A program made the translations under genes and the position numbers. A stretch of 64,000 nucleotides of DNA from Amblyornis subalaris. Its lineage: Eukaryota; Chordata; Aves; Passeriformes; Ptilonorhynchidae. Under the pieces are notes generated by a model. That model was not told the DNA's origin. It worked only from the letters and a program-made list of their open reading frames with translations, and made no database searches. Location: NCBI GenBank assembly GCA_018881555.1, contig JACAXG010000002.1:22643183-22707182 (forward strand). The letters are read 5' to 3'. Each line of letters begins with the position of its first letter. The first letter of the stretch is position 1. Shown here piece by piece: positions 24,910-36,949 of the stretch.

Positions 24910-26239
24910 TTCCTCCTATTTTGGCCATGGCTGAAGCTTTCTCAGCAGTAAAATGTTTTTAAGAAAAGCGTTAAAACCCCATTATACAGCTAAGAGGAAT
25001 GGAAAGGAGAGAAAGCACATCTGAATTCACTGCATATTTCATTATGAAACTCTCGAATGGATTGACGTAGAAGTACTTGGTGCAATTTACAGAGAAAAAA
25101 AGGAAAAGCACTTTCTTTTTTGTCTTCTGGAATAATTTCTCATACCCGAGATAAGGACTACACGCTTGGTCTCTAGACACTGATCTAGTTAAACTACCAA
25201 CCACATTTAACTGTAGATAGTAAGTGATGCATTGCAACTGGCAAGAATGTGTTTAAGCACTTAATCAGCTGAGTAGCATTTTAGAAAATTATTTTACCCT
25301 TAACAAAACTACACCGTTAGAATAACAATAATCCTATGTGCATTCTGTGAGGCAANACTTAGCATTACTGGTATTACAGCAAAACTATTACCTAGCTTTA
25401 TGCAAGAGCTGGATCCCACCTATCAAAACTGCAACAACTAGAAGTGGCAGAAATTTGTAGATTAGTATAATGTAATTTTAAAAAAACTCAAACCACCTTN
25501 GTACACTGTCAACATACACTTTATGGGCCTAATTGTTTTGATTGAACTGTTTGGTGTGGTTTATTTTTAATCATCAACATTTATAGCTGAGTCTCTTCAC
25601 TCAGTTTTCCAGCACCAGTCAGCAGTATTCCCAGGTGGGCATACTCTATGTTGTATTTTTCTACAGGTTAAGTAACTCTATTTAAACCCGTTTTTTCAGC
25701 ACATTGATTACATAACCTCTCCTATATTGAAAGTTAGGCAAAACACTTCTTTGTAGCTTGTTTTTAAATCAAATCAGAGGTACGTCAGTACATATTAGAA
25801 AATTATACACCTGTATTGATGAGCATTTAATTTCTGAATTCAGCCTTTCTGGTCAGCAATTATACAAGTAAGTGGTGAACCTCTAGACTGTCTCAACATA
25901 AAGAACACGCATAGGCCACATCTGTTGTCAAATCAGGATTTGACAATTACTTAGCAGAGACCCTGGTCTTGTATTATTTTGATAAATCATTGTATAATAC
26001 TACAGGTATAGACCACACCACTATTTCAGGTGTAAAAATCTGAATTGCAGAAAGAGGAGCAGGATCCCTTCTCTCTAATTTTCACACAGACTTCATGCCT
26101 TTCAAATAGGTTTTAGATGCATCTTCCCACAAATTAGAACCAGGGTGTAACAAATCCACAATTTCACAGTCCTACTGCAATATCTCAGCCAGTTCTAGTT
26201 TCGTGTAGAATTTCTACAGCATCTGTTCCAGGACCTGCT

Positions 26240-27182
26240 CATTTCAGTACCTTATCAGATCTGGAGGAGGAGATAGAAAGTATCCTTATGGAGTTTGTAG
26301 ACAACATCAAGCTGGGAAGAATGGAAGGTGCAGGATGACACCATGGAAGGGACACCATACACTGAAAGACAGGGCTGCCATCCAGAGGGACCTATCTGGG
26401 TTATAGGTACAGGCTGGCAGGAACCTCACAAAATTCAACAAAGACAAATGCAAAGCCTTGTACAAGGGAAGGACCAAACCCCTGCACTGGTCCATAGTGG
26501 GTCACAGATCTGCTTTGCATAACCTCAGTGATGGTTGGCCAAACATGAACCAGCAGTGTGGCCTAGCAGCACTGAGTGCCAGCAGCACACTGCACTGTAG
26601 CAGCAAGCAGTAGTCTAAGGGAAGGGATCAGTCCCTTTAACTTAGCACTTATTGCACATCACCTGGAGGGCATATTCTGTCTCCTCCTCCACCTCTTTCA
26701 GCTTTGGTGCAAGACACATGTTGATAAATTTGGTCATGTTCACTGGAGAGCTACCACCAAGGTGGCTGAGACTGGAACACATATCCTTCTGAGGTAACTG
26801 TGTTTGCTCAGTCTAAAGAAGAAAAGGTTTTGTAGGACTTAATAGCTTTCCAGTACCTATGAGGTACTGAGGTACCACAGAGAAAGTGGAACGGGCCTTG
26901 TTACAGTGGTGTACAACAGAACCCTGAGAGGCAACAATCATAACCTGAAACAGAGAAGGTTCTGTCTGAATATAAAGAAAAAAACTCACTACGACAATAA
27001 TTAAGCACTAAACAAGACTATTCAGAGAGGCTGTGTAATCTTCATCCTTGGAGGTTATTCAAGAGCTGACTGGACAGAGCCCTAGAGCAAACTGGTTCTA
27101 ATTCAGTGCTGACTGATTTGACCAGGAGGTTGCACTAGACAAACTCCTGAGACCTCTTCCAGCCTAAGTAAGTCTGTGGTTC
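26240..27182 (+). mobile_element. CR1 LINE fragment, decayed
   Basis: Plus-strand text tracks CR1 ORF2 and its 3' tail: GAGTTTGTAGACAACATCAA, GCCATCCAGAGGGACCT, AGGAACCTCACAAAATTCAA, CTTTCCAGTACCTA, CATCCTTGGAGGTTATTCAA and finally GAGACCTCTTCCAGCCTAAG. Many substitutions, indels and a shortened centre leave no long open frame. Orientation is opposite to FAM184A. It looks clearly older than the 43-kb copy. Confidence 0.87.
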
Positions 27183-28310
27183 AGGTCACTACAACTCTCA
27201 GAGACTACCTTTTGTGTACTGCAATCAGGAGGAACTTACTACAAATCCATTTCTTCAAGAGTTAAGTTACCCATCTTTTACGCTATGGTCTGGAATTCTC
27301 TCTCCTCCAGGTCTAATGGACAAAACAGATTCTTACAGAGGGAAAGCTTAATTCCCTACCACCAACATTAACTTTTCTATCTTTATTGAATACCTATCCA
27401 ATTCAAACAGTGGTCTGGAAAAGCCACAGATGGAATGAAAAAAAATGTAAAAAATAGTCCTCCAAACACACATGCTCTTATGCTCTTTGCATACAGCTCT
27501 GATACAGTAAAATGAATGAAGAAAAAAAGAAAAACACAACCATTTCGTATATGGAGACCTTTTCCTATGTCTGAAAATTCTCTAGNAAATTCTCTTTATT
27601 ACAGCTAGCTTTGTGATTCCAACATTTCTTGCATAGGCAGGGAAAAAAAATTCATTTGCAACATACTAATTTTCCACTAGGAAACAGTAGGTTAGATTTA
27701 ACATGGCATTTTTGAAAGATAGAGATAAGTAAAGTACTTTAGAAGTACGTTAAGACTACAGAAAGTTTAATATATCCCTTTCAAGACAAAATGCTATTTA
27801 TACGTAGAAGTAAAGAAAGTAAATGAAGCTTGGGTAATGTGAAACTTAAAATCAAATGAGTCCAAATCTTATTATGTTCACGTCGTAAAAAGTAACAGAC
27901 CAAGAACTTAGAAAACCTCCAGCTTTTACGAGCCTAAATCACAAGATTTCACAAGATGAAATGCCCNTGTCAGCAAAATTTATTGTTACATGCTCCTGTA
28001 AGAGGCTGTATAATCAAATGTGTGTTCAGTTATTAACTTCTCAAATTAGACAGCAAATTAAAAGCCATCCCACAACAACATCTTGAAATCACAGTCGTTT
28101 AACGAGTTCCGAAATCTGTTACTCTTACTTTAAAATGTATTTGTTCATTATCAGCAATTTCTTCAAACTGGAGTCAATAAAACCAGTTCTACAGCATTTA
28201 TGGTTTGGAAAAAGTACAAAGCAAGTGTTGTCTTTGAGTTATCTAACATAACTGAGATTATAAATAAGACTTGCCATTAAAAAACCTCAGTATTTNTACA
28301 GAGGTTTTAT

Positions 28311-28350
28311 TTTATCCCAAAATATTTTTATTTATCCCAAAATAACGTTC
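28311..28350. repeat. 20-bp tandem duplication, two copies
   Basis: TTTATCCCAAAATATTTTTA is followed by a second copy starting TTTATCCCAAAATA. The core TTTATCCCAAAAT is repeated exactly with a 20-bp period. Confidence 0.8.
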
Positions 28351-28817
28351 AAAATCACTGAAGAGAAGGCATAGCTGTAACAAACGTGTAAGAGAAACTG
28401 AGGGACGTTTTGACCTTTCAGAGACTTGTACAGTGTTACTCTTGTACACATAGGGGATTATTGTTTTTGTAAAGATAAGGGATACCTCTTAAGTCCAAAC
28501 AATTATCATTGGTAGATATTTAACAGCAGAACAGGTGAGCAGACAGAATCAAAACAATCTTGTAGCGAAGAAGTGAGACTGTTAACATCCTCTCCCTCTT
28601 TCCCCCAAAACTCTTACAAGTTTTATTCACACTTAATGTAAAGAACAACGTTCATATAATTAAAGTTATTTGATCATGATTAAGTTAAAAAGCCCTATGC
28701 TAACAAATTTCATTTCAAAGCCAGATGTCAGAACTGATTTAATGTACTTAGTTGGTAATAAACCACCAGCAATTAAAATTGTAACAGTTCTCCAATTCTC
28801 AAAGACACCATAGTTAC

Positions 28818-28964
28818 CTGGTCTAAAAGATCTTCAACCTTTTTTTGCCATCCATCCCTTGCTGCATTTTTTTCACGTTCTTTCAGCTGCAACAGCTGAG
28901 TCATGGCTGCCTTCTTATCCTCTTCATGCTGCAGCCTCAGCTCTTCACGAAGCTTATTACATTC
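28818..28964 (-). CDS. FAM184A: FAM184A exon 9
   Basis: A 147-nt exon of 49 codons (151 nt if the upstream AG at 28970-28969 is used with a GC donor in exon 8). It reads ECNKLREELRLQHEEDKKAA, then MTQLLQLKEREKNAARDGWQ, and ends DLLDQ, with donor CAG|GTAACT. There is an N in the pyrimidine tract at 28975. This is among the best conserved parts of the rod. It precedes the very long intron 9. Intron 8 is only about 196 nt. Confidence 0.94.
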
Positions 28965-29160
28965 CTGTCTAAAANCAAAGGTCAAATAAGTAAAATGCAG
29001 TGGGACCTTGTGCAAGAAGCAAGAAAGAATTAAGATCTCAGCAGTAATTGGAAAATCTTAGATAATAACAGAAACCTTTCCTTCACATTTCATTTGATAG
29101 TACATTTGCATATAATGCATAGTTCATTTCTTATTAAAGAATAAAACAAAGAAATAATAC

Positions 29161-29286
29161 TTGCCGAAGATTTTCCGTCCATTTTATTTCCAAGTCACGC
29201 GCCATTCTGTCAACTTTGAACTTTTCCTCCTCTCTCATGGCAGCAATCATTGCCTCGTGCTGTTGTCTCTCCTGATCTAGTTCTCC
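29161..29286 (-). CDS. FAM184A: FAM184A exon 8 (ambiguous donor)
   Basis: A 126-nt exon of 42 codons under the GT reading, from GELDQERQQHEAMIAAMREE to KWTENLRQ. Acceptor TTTGCAG. The 3' end can be placed in two ways that give the same protein. GT reading: exon ends 29161, CAA|GTATTA, next exon starts 28964. GC reading: exon ends 29165, TCG|GCAAGT, next exon starts 28968. The GC version matches U1 better at +3 to +6. Coordinates here follow the GT rule. The peptide EIKWTENLRQEC is conserved across the junction. Confidence 0.92.
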
Positions 29287-29544
29287 CTGCAAATACAAAC
29301 TTTACAATAGAGACTGATCAGCAGCAAAAATGTATTTCAAACCTTAAATGTGTGTATTTATAATAAAAATATAAATTACAATTGGCTCATAAATCTACAA
29401 CTTCTTCAGTGTGAAATTCTACTTATGCACAATTAATGCCTATACATCTTTTGATATTTCTTGCTTGTGAAACAGAAGTCTTTATTCCTACAAAATGCAA
29501 TTTTCCAGTAAGCCATTCTGCATTCTCTTCAAATACCATTACAC

Positions 29545-29658
29545 TGAATTGCAGAATAATTTATGTTGCAAAGAACCTCAAAAGGTCATCAAGTTCTGTT
29601 CACTGCCGGACTCACTTCAGAATTAGAGGTTGCTTAGGTCCTTGTCAAGAATGCTTTG
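29545..29658 (-). mobile_element. CR1 LINE 3'-end fragment
   Basis: On the plus strand the text GAACCTCAAAAGGTCATCAA, then AGGTTGCTTAGGTCCTTGTC and AATGCTTTGAAAT, follows the antisense of a CR1 3' tail, in which a rule-like GACCTCAGGAGGTCATCTAG is followed by CAGGGCCTTGTCCAG and TTTTGAAAT. About 110 bp survive, well diverged. Confidence 0.6.
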
Positions 29659-30868
29659 AAATTTATTTTTACACTTTTTTTAAGCATAAATTATCCAGTA
29701 TTTGAATTTCAAAGCTTGAGATACCTGTATTTGATACAAAGTTCATATATACCTTCTTTCTGTTTCTTGATGGGACAAACCTGCTAGAAACAAGGTTTCA
29801 CAGTCTGAACACAGAAAACACCACCTTTAAAATTCCCATCAATTTCTGTTGAAATTTTACCATACTAGAGTAGTACTAGGTACTACCTAGAAATCCTACT
29901 TAGATGAGTGTTATTCAGCAGTGCCTGCTTCATCCATGAGAAGCAAACATGACCCTCTAAATTTAATAAATACTTTTTAAAATGAGATCTTTTCTGCATC
30001 ATTTTTGTATATTTTAAAATCTGTTAAGATAAATGTTATTGCCAGTAACCCGCTATAAATTAAAACATTTAAATGTTTTAATAGGTGAAGAGAGCAGTAC
30101 TAGTTCACAAGAACACTTAGTGAAAATTATAAAAAATACAGAGGAAGTTATAAACCATAACATTGTGCACATCTAATGACTATAGCTAAAAGAAATTTAA
30201 AAAAAAACCTCCACCAATATCCTGTTTCAGGCTGNTTTTGTTATGAAAATATGAAAACAGGTTCAGTGGAAAAAATTTTATNATATTTGCTGCTCTACTT
30301 CAAACACTTCTGCGATCTTCTAAATGTGCATTATTTACTGAGGAAACAAAAAGGAAATGTTTACTCAGTATTACAGTCAATGAGCTATTGACAGACTAAC
30401 TGACAGTTCTATTTCCATCTAAGCCAATTAAAATGACAATACATTGGTGCCTAGACAAATTAATTGCCTAATGGTATAAAGTGGTCACATTTTCTAGGTG
30501 ACAGTCTGCTATCTTTCAAGATATCAGAGCATATACCTAAAAATTATTCTCAAGTCTCTACTGAAACTCTAAATTTGAGCCTGAAATGAAGACTGTGCCC
30601 ATTATTCAAGGAAAACATGGTATGTATGCATAAAAAAAAAANCATCAAAAAGGTTTCAGTGAATTCCAGAGCTAGTAAGCTCTGGATCTTGTTTTGCACC
30701 ACAACATGAACTGTCTGGAATAGCTACGGTGTAACACATATCCTTTCATGAAATTCTATTAAACCTCTGAATATATTTTGTATGGACATACTTTGGCAGC
30801 TACAATTTACATTAACCACAAAAAGATATGCTTGCAGCACTACCTGTTAAATATTAAAAATGCTCTGA

Positions 30869-30950
30869 AAACGAAAAAAAACACCCACCCCAAAACAACC
30901 AAACAATAAAATAAAAATAATAAAAAAAAANCCCAAACCAACCCATCCTA
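30869..30950. repeat. A/C-rich low-complexity stretch
   Basis: Runs of A interrupted by CCC, CCAA and AACC words, including an N at 30931. Simple sequence without a fixed unit. Confidence 0.75.
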
Positions 30951-31119
30951 GTTTCAATTTTTTTTCTTGTCTGCTGGAAATAGAAATCTCTCCTTTAATG
31001 AAGCCATATAAGGCTCCTTCTATCACGTGTACACCATAACACTTCTTGCTGTTTCAAAAACAAGGCCAAAATCACTGTGACTGTGCTTTGCACAATTTAC
31101 TCTCCAACAGCATGGTTAC

Positions 31120-31281
31120 CTCAACACTATACAGTGAATCTGTGGTCTCTCGCAGTCTTGCTCTAGTTAATTCCAGTTCTTTCTGGAGTATTTCCTGAGC
31201 TTCTTGAAGACTGGAGATGTGTCCTTCTGCAGTCCCGAGGCCTTGCTCACTTTTTCGTACTAGGTCTTGCAGACGACACAC
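31120..31281 (-). CDS. FAM184A: FAM184A exon 7
   Basis: A 162-nt exon of 54 codons, phase 0 at both ends. It begins VCRLQDLVRKSEQGLGTAEG and ends with TTDSLYSVE. Acceptor CACAG after a T-rich tract, donor GAG|GTAACC. The family text LQDMVRKSEQGLGSAEG is easily recognised. The first three residues (VCR) differ from the mammalian protein I remember. Coiled-coil rod continues, with a slightly less regular stretch around the glycines. Confidence 0.95.
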
Positions 31282-31784
31282 CTGTGACATAACAAAAAAA
31301 GCTGTAATTTCCATGATTACTACTAATGGCAGCCAAGCCATGTTGGTGTTTTCCAGTGTTTTCAAATTCTGACCTAGACAAAATTTTAGTTGCACAGCCT
31401 GTTATCCTTTAAAATTACTTAATGTTTCTGTATTTAAAAAGAAATTCCTGTCATGTTATAAAAGCAAAGACTCAATTAAAGGATTTTTACACGTAAAAAA
31501 AGTATGTCCAATGTATATTTGATGCACTTTGCAAGGAAAGGGGTTAGATGAAAGATCTGAAGTTGCCTGTAACTTTACTGTGAGAAAGCACGTTTTATGC
31601 AGATTAATGAGAACTATTTTAAAATACATAAACGCTAATCTAATACATAAATTAACTTGTGTTAGGGTGTAAGTTTCACTGTTTTCAGCTTGCTACCCGT
31701 CCAGTCCGTTTAAAGCTCAGTCTAATAGCTGTAGAGTAGAATGTCATAATTTCCTTAACTGCTATGCAACAATATGCTTTTTTC

Positions 31785-31850
31785 CTGCCTGTTTGTGCTT
31801 CAGCTCCCCATCTGTAAGATGATGATACTATACTTCTTTGCTTCAAACAA
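31785..31850 (+). repeat. MIR-type SINE relic
   Basis: TGTGCTTCAGCTCCCCATCT, followed by GTAAGATGATGATACTATAC, is a clear match to the conserved MIR stretch that reads TGTGCCTCAGTTTCCCCATC then TGTAAAATGGG. MIR predates the split of mammals and sauropsids, so a short, decayed copy is expected in a bird. Confidence 0.65.
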
Positions 31851-33081
31851 AATATTAGAGACTCAACACTGTTCACCAGCTACAGGAAAGAAAAAGCTTT
31901 TTAAATATAGTTTGGAACAACAGAAAAATGGGAGGGAGGGGGGACCAAAGAATAGCAGCTAACTGGAACTACAGTTTTTTTACAGAAGCAGTAGTCTGTT
32001 GCCACTGCATGTTGAGATAAATTCATTCACAATGGGACAAGTGCCCCAAGANAAGACCAGCCTTTGCTTTGCAGGCATGGACAGGTAAGAACTATAACCA
32101 CTCTTGTTGTTTGTTAGAATAACTATATACAAATACTGTTTATGATATACACAGNTGCATCACACATCCCTCCCAGAACTCTCTCCCTCTGTAGGGAAGC
32201 CATGAAGTGTTTAAAAAGAGGAACTCCTCCTTTCCTCTCAGAAAAGAATCCAAAATTTCTTTGGCATGAAAGATCTCAGAGAAACACTCATGTGAACTTG
32301 AGCACTTGTCTCTGTGCCCCTTTGCATTATATTCAAAAAAAACAGTAATTCCCTAACAAAGCACTGCTACCTGAAGGAGAATGCCTACAAGAAAAGCTGT
32401 CCCCCAAACTGTACTGGCATCCCAGCAGTGCACCGTTATCTATGTATCTGGTAGTAGCAAACCACTTGCATCAACATGAATAGCAGTCCTGTAGATCTAA
32501 AGAATATGGGAGGAGGCAGGAATGCCACTCACAGGGCTTAAGGTATATTCTGCTGTTGACAAAGCAATGATGGAGGCTGTTTAAAATTATCCTTAGTAAT
32601 GGCATCAGAAACCCTCCAATGGAGACAGCAAGTCCTCAGATTACTCTGTCTAGTGACACTAACATAGCATCATTCTAAAAGGCCTTGACTGGTCTGTGGT
32701 GAAAGGAAATGTACAGAGAGAACAGCCAGCCTCATCCTGAGACACATGTGAGAAAGCCACTATCTTGACTTAACCCGAACTCTCAAAAAAATCTCTGGCA
32801 AGTATTTAAGATTATACTGCTCTTAAATAGCTTAGTACTAGAAGCAAGCCTAATGAGGCTTCAATCTTCCCTCATCCTCTAGCTAAGATAATTGCCACGA
32901 GAAAGTCTGTCAAAAAGAAAAGAGAATGGCATGGGTTCAAAAGCCGCTTTCTCAGCAGGGAAGCTAGAACTAAGCTTGCATCCACAGAAAGTCATAAATA
33001 CATTCCTACTGTTAAATGACTTCTGTAACTTAAAGCAAACCAAAAAAAGGAAGGAACAGTAGCAATGTAAGAGCTAAGCTG

Positions 33082-33102
33082 ATGATGTGTCAGACACATC
33101 AT
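33082..33102. repeat. Perfect short inverted repeat
   Basis: ATGATGTGTC, a single A, then GACACATCAT: two perfectly complementary 10-bp arms around one base. Could be a palindromic protein-binding site or chance. Confidence 0.9.
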
Positions 33103-34044
33103 AGGGAAGCTTCTTCAGGTCAGTGAAGGCATTCAGAAACTGTTGCTGGTTGTCAATAGAGATCTAAGGGTAAGCTGTGGTTGCAAGTGAAGCACTTCTT
33201 TCATGTGTTCAAGATAAACATACTAATGAAATAAAACATATCTCCTCTCTACTACATGGAGTGGATTTACAGACCAACCCAAATTCATTGCCTGTATGCT
33301 TTTTCTCATTCTTTCAACATGCAAAATACACTGTATTACATTTATCCTGGCATATGACTGTATATACTCAAATATTGGACAGCAGCTGGCCCTAGCTCCC
33401 TATTCTAGTTTATGTTAGTCTTCTATTCCTTAGCTATGCCTCTGTNGTTGATTCACTGTGCTGATGAATTTTCCAAGCCGGAATTCAATAGCAGTTAGAT
33501 AACAAAAACTCATTCTTAAAACATCTGAAGTTATTTCCTTCAACAAAGGAGAAAGTTTATTGCTCATGAACCCAAGAGAAGTTGATAAAAGAATAACTAA
33601 TTTTAAGCTTACAGTGTTAGATGACAATAGAATGACAATAGTGCTCTCCTCAGATACAACCCAGCAACAAAGTTAACACACAACAGAGAAGTCAAACCTT
33701 AAAAGAAATAACAATTTCCTGTAATTTTGAAATGAAAAATAAAGCCATGTATGATTTTGTTAACATACATAACAAAGACATCATATTTTCATCAATTTGA
33801 ATGCAGGTAAGCATAATGTTAAAAGAGCAAGAGCAGTTCCAGCTTCAACTTGCACCTTCTCAAGCTCTGAAGCAAAGACATGTGCAACCTTCAGAAGGAA
33901 GCCCAGTTTCCTGTTTGACAGGTACTCATGACAGACTGATCAGCAGACCTGACCTCCCTCCCTAAAGGTGGGAGGTCCAGCCACTCTGGTAGTGTATAAT
34001 CTCTGGCATATCCATCCATCTGGTATGTCCTACACCAAAAGGAT

Positions 34045-34170
34045 ATTTTAATATATATTTTCAGAATATATACTTTAATATCTAATAATTGAANACATTA
34101 TAAAGTATACTAGTATAGTAATGTATTATTATTAATATAGTAATATATAATATATTAACATATACAAACT
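34045..34170. repeat. AT-rich low-complexity segment
   Basis: Nearly pure A and T over about 125 bp with recurring ATATATT, TTATTATTA and ATAATATATT words; no regular unit. Confidence 0.8.
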
Positions 34171-35071
34171 ATACTTTAACAAGTTCATCTATATTTTTGG
34201 AAGGACAGTCCACCACATTTATTATATTAAAAACTGGCAGGTCTTTTCTTTAACTAGTTGAGCATTTGTGCAATTTGCAAGCCACCAGAATGAGACATCT
34301 GCTCTCTCCAGAAATTGTACAGTATAGAAAACAGTAATGAAAAATGTTGCTGCAAAATAATAGTTAAATTCATGTTTACGCCTGTCTTAAAGCACACACT
34401 GAAATCATATGTAGGGCTTGCTGAACAATGAAGCTGATGAAATATTTTCTTGAAACAAGGCAAAAGTTCCAGAGAAGAATGGATTGATGTTTTTGATATC
34501 AGTAGAATGTATTTCCAGTTTAAAAATACTATATTATGAAAAGGTGATGATTTCCAACTCAAAAATTTAAAACTGTCTTGAGATATAATACACTTAACAC
34601 TGATTGCATATACCAAAACAGCAAATAATTTGGGTCTTACTGTAAGTATTTCATATCATCTTTTGAAGAAAATATATGAAGATGATTTGCAACTCAGGTA
34701 GGTGACCAGAATTTACAATATGTTAATTGTAACCAAATANGGGTTTAAATACAGTTAATTTTCACTCTCTCCTGATATATTTTGTGTAGATGTCTGTGTA
34801 CCTAAATGAGAAGATAAACAGAGTTAAGAATGAAGAGCTGTTTACATCAACTGTTTAATACCTCCATCTCTCTTGCTTTGTTAATTTTGTAAAAGACAAT
34901 AAAATCATTGCTCAGAAGCAGTCAACTAACTTGGCATGTTTGAAGAATACTCCACTTAAACAGAAATAAGGCATTGAACAGACCGAACAGTGCAGTCCTA
35001 GCCCTATCCTGGAGTCCAAGAACAAGATCACTACCGATGAAATGTGGTAACTGAAACAAGTTAACCCTTGC

Positions 35072-35194
35072 CTCCTGATTGGCAGAAGTCAGTTTCGTTG
35101 TCAGCTCTTCCTTCATGTTTTCCAGCTGCTGTCGGAGCTGATTCTTATCATCCTCTAAGTGCAGTTTCTCCTTCTCAAATTGCTGCTCCAACTC
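35072..35194 (-). CDS. FAM184A: FAM184A exon 6 (GC splice donor)
   Basis: A 123-nt exon of 41 codons, phase 0 at both ends. It encodes ELEQQFEKEKLHLEDDKNQL and continues to LTSANQE. The acceptor is TTTCTGAAG. The family peptide runs NQE followed by six residues that end in LQD, without insertion. To keep that spacing the exon must end after GAG at 35072, where the intron starts GCAAGG, a GC donor. The nearest GT (35065-35064, AGG|GTTAAC) would also stay in frame but adds Ala-Arg and is a weak donor. Coiled coil continues. Confidence 0.9.
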
Positions 35195-35861
35195 CTTCAG
35201 AAATAGCAAGGATGGAAGAAATATTAAATACTTGCCACACAGCCATTGCAAAGTACAGGTGTACCACATGAAAGTGATTCTAACTGGCATAAATATTCAT
35301 GATCTCAACCAAGAATCACCTTTAAACTGTTCAAACATGAATATTTATTTCCTCTTACAATGGATGTCTTAATTTTTCAGTTTATTTTATAACCTAACAT
35401 CCTTGATTAATCACAAAATAAAGACAAACAGGACTTTCTTCTCAATTACTTCTCAATTAAATATCAAAATCTTTAAAACTCTATCTACTTTCAGTTTTTC
35501 AATCTGAGTTCAAAGAAGAACTTTTCACATTTTATAAAATTACACTGATAAATCTGCATATCCTTCAGCCTTTACCCNTCTAATTCCTACACATAATCCC
35601 CGCAGAAAACAGTAAATCTTAAAATCCAGACTGAGCTCTGTGAAGTTTTTCAGGCTGTTACAATAAACAAAAAAAAAAGGCCCCACACCATATATCTATA
35701 AAATTTATGTAGAACCAAAAGAGATCAACAATTAGTTTTCAAGTTTAATTATACAGAAAGAATCAAGTAACACCCTGTTTTCATTCAATCTTTATGGTGT
35801 AANAGCCAAATTCTGAAAATAACTGCTGGATGAATTATATTTCCTTTACATGAGCCTATGT

Positions 35862-35903
35862 TGTGTGTGTGTATATATATATATATACACATATGTGCGT
35901 GTG
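35862..35903. repeat. Compound (TG)n(TA)n microsatellite
   Basis: A TG run passes directly into about eight TA units and then CACATATGTGCGTGTG. The flanks are complementary, so the tract could fold into a hairpin. Likely length-polymorphic. Confidence 0.92.
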
Positions 35904-36949
35904 CTAGAAACTTTTATCCTTTTTAAGCAAAATTATAAATTTATGCTTCAGCTTTATTAATACTCAATACATTTTCAGAAGAACACTTTCTTTCACAAAA
36001 TACTTNAAGGAAACATATTACAATTAAGAACTTTATTACATATTTCAGTGGAATATACTATATAATTTTTAATACTACAAAGTTTTACTGAGGAAAATTA
36101 GGATTGCCAAGCAAGGTGCTCCAGAGTCATGTCATACAAGGCTTCAAGGTTTTCTGTGGAGATACAGGCTCCTTTATTAACTCCTTCCTAGGGGCTCAGC
36201 TTAATGCAAGGCTTAGCATCGATTCAGTGCCTCAGTGTAGACCTCAGCTCAGGTTTCTGAGAAATCAGTAACACTTCAGAAAGAGCTATGAAAATACATA
36301 GACCAGAGCCATGTTTGAAACAAAAGGTACAGCTGAAGGTATTGGTAAGAATGGGGAGATGGAGAGAGAGCTCAAGTATTAAAGAGGAAAAACAGTCATG
36401 AAAAGGTATAAAAGTCTAAGGAAACCCAAGGTTTCCAGCTGCAAAACAGCAATGTAGTGTCATTCAGCTCACTCCAAGAAGCAACAGAGGCCAAGCCTTC
36501 CTCATCCAAACTGAGACTCCTGAAGTGTTTTGCGGGGCNTGGCAAGGACATTAAGCACATTAAGTAGTTGTTAGTTCTAGCACTACCTTAGGATATGCAG
36601 TAGGCAATAAATAATTTCTGTGTACACTGCTTGCACAACCTCTCCACTCATGCTAGAAGTTGGACAGAGTGACAAAACAGAGGGTTACACTGCCACTAAT
36701 ACATTACTAAACTATTTAACTCAACAAATGCTTGTTTTCTTCATTGGGCCCACATGAGTCAACACGTGCNATAAACGCTCCTTGCTCCATGAAACTTGAT
36801 CAATTTGTCTTGTTCGTGCCGAAATCTGCTGTCTGCAAAATTCCACTAGTGCTATTTAGACCCTATTCTGATAACAGAGTAATTATTTCTCTGATGATAC
36901 TTGTCAGTACAGCTGTGCAGTACTGCAAAATTATTAGCATGTCTATTTT

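Larger units (their letters stand above)
13556..28817 (-). other. FAM184A: FAM184A intron 9 (about 15.3 kb)
   Basis: The longest complete intron, with donor GTAACT and acceptor GTTAG. It carries three CR1 segments (about 15055-16018, 16670-16812, 26240-27182), a pyrimidine-rich segment at 16180-16670, an A-homopolymer at 24876-24909 and a 20-bp tandem duplication at 28311-28350. The stretches 17100-24800, 25000-26200 and 27200-28300 show only unremarkable AT-rich sequence and small meaningless open frames. Confidence 0.8.
29287..31119 (-). other. FAM184A: FAM184A intron 7
   Basis: Intron of about 1.8 kb, GTAACC donor and TTTGCAG acceptor. It contains a short CR1 3'-end fragment (about 29545-29658), and an A/C-rich low-complexity stretch at about 30869-30950. 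Confidence 0.8.
31282..35071 (-). other. FAM184A: FAM184A intron 6 (GC-AG)
   Basis: Intron of about 3.8 kb with GC donor and CACAG acceptor. It includes a very AT-rich segment at 34045-34170, a perfect 10-bp inverted repeat at 33082-33102, and a MIR-like relic at about 31785-31850. The remainder is unremarkable intronic sequence. Confidence 0.8.
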
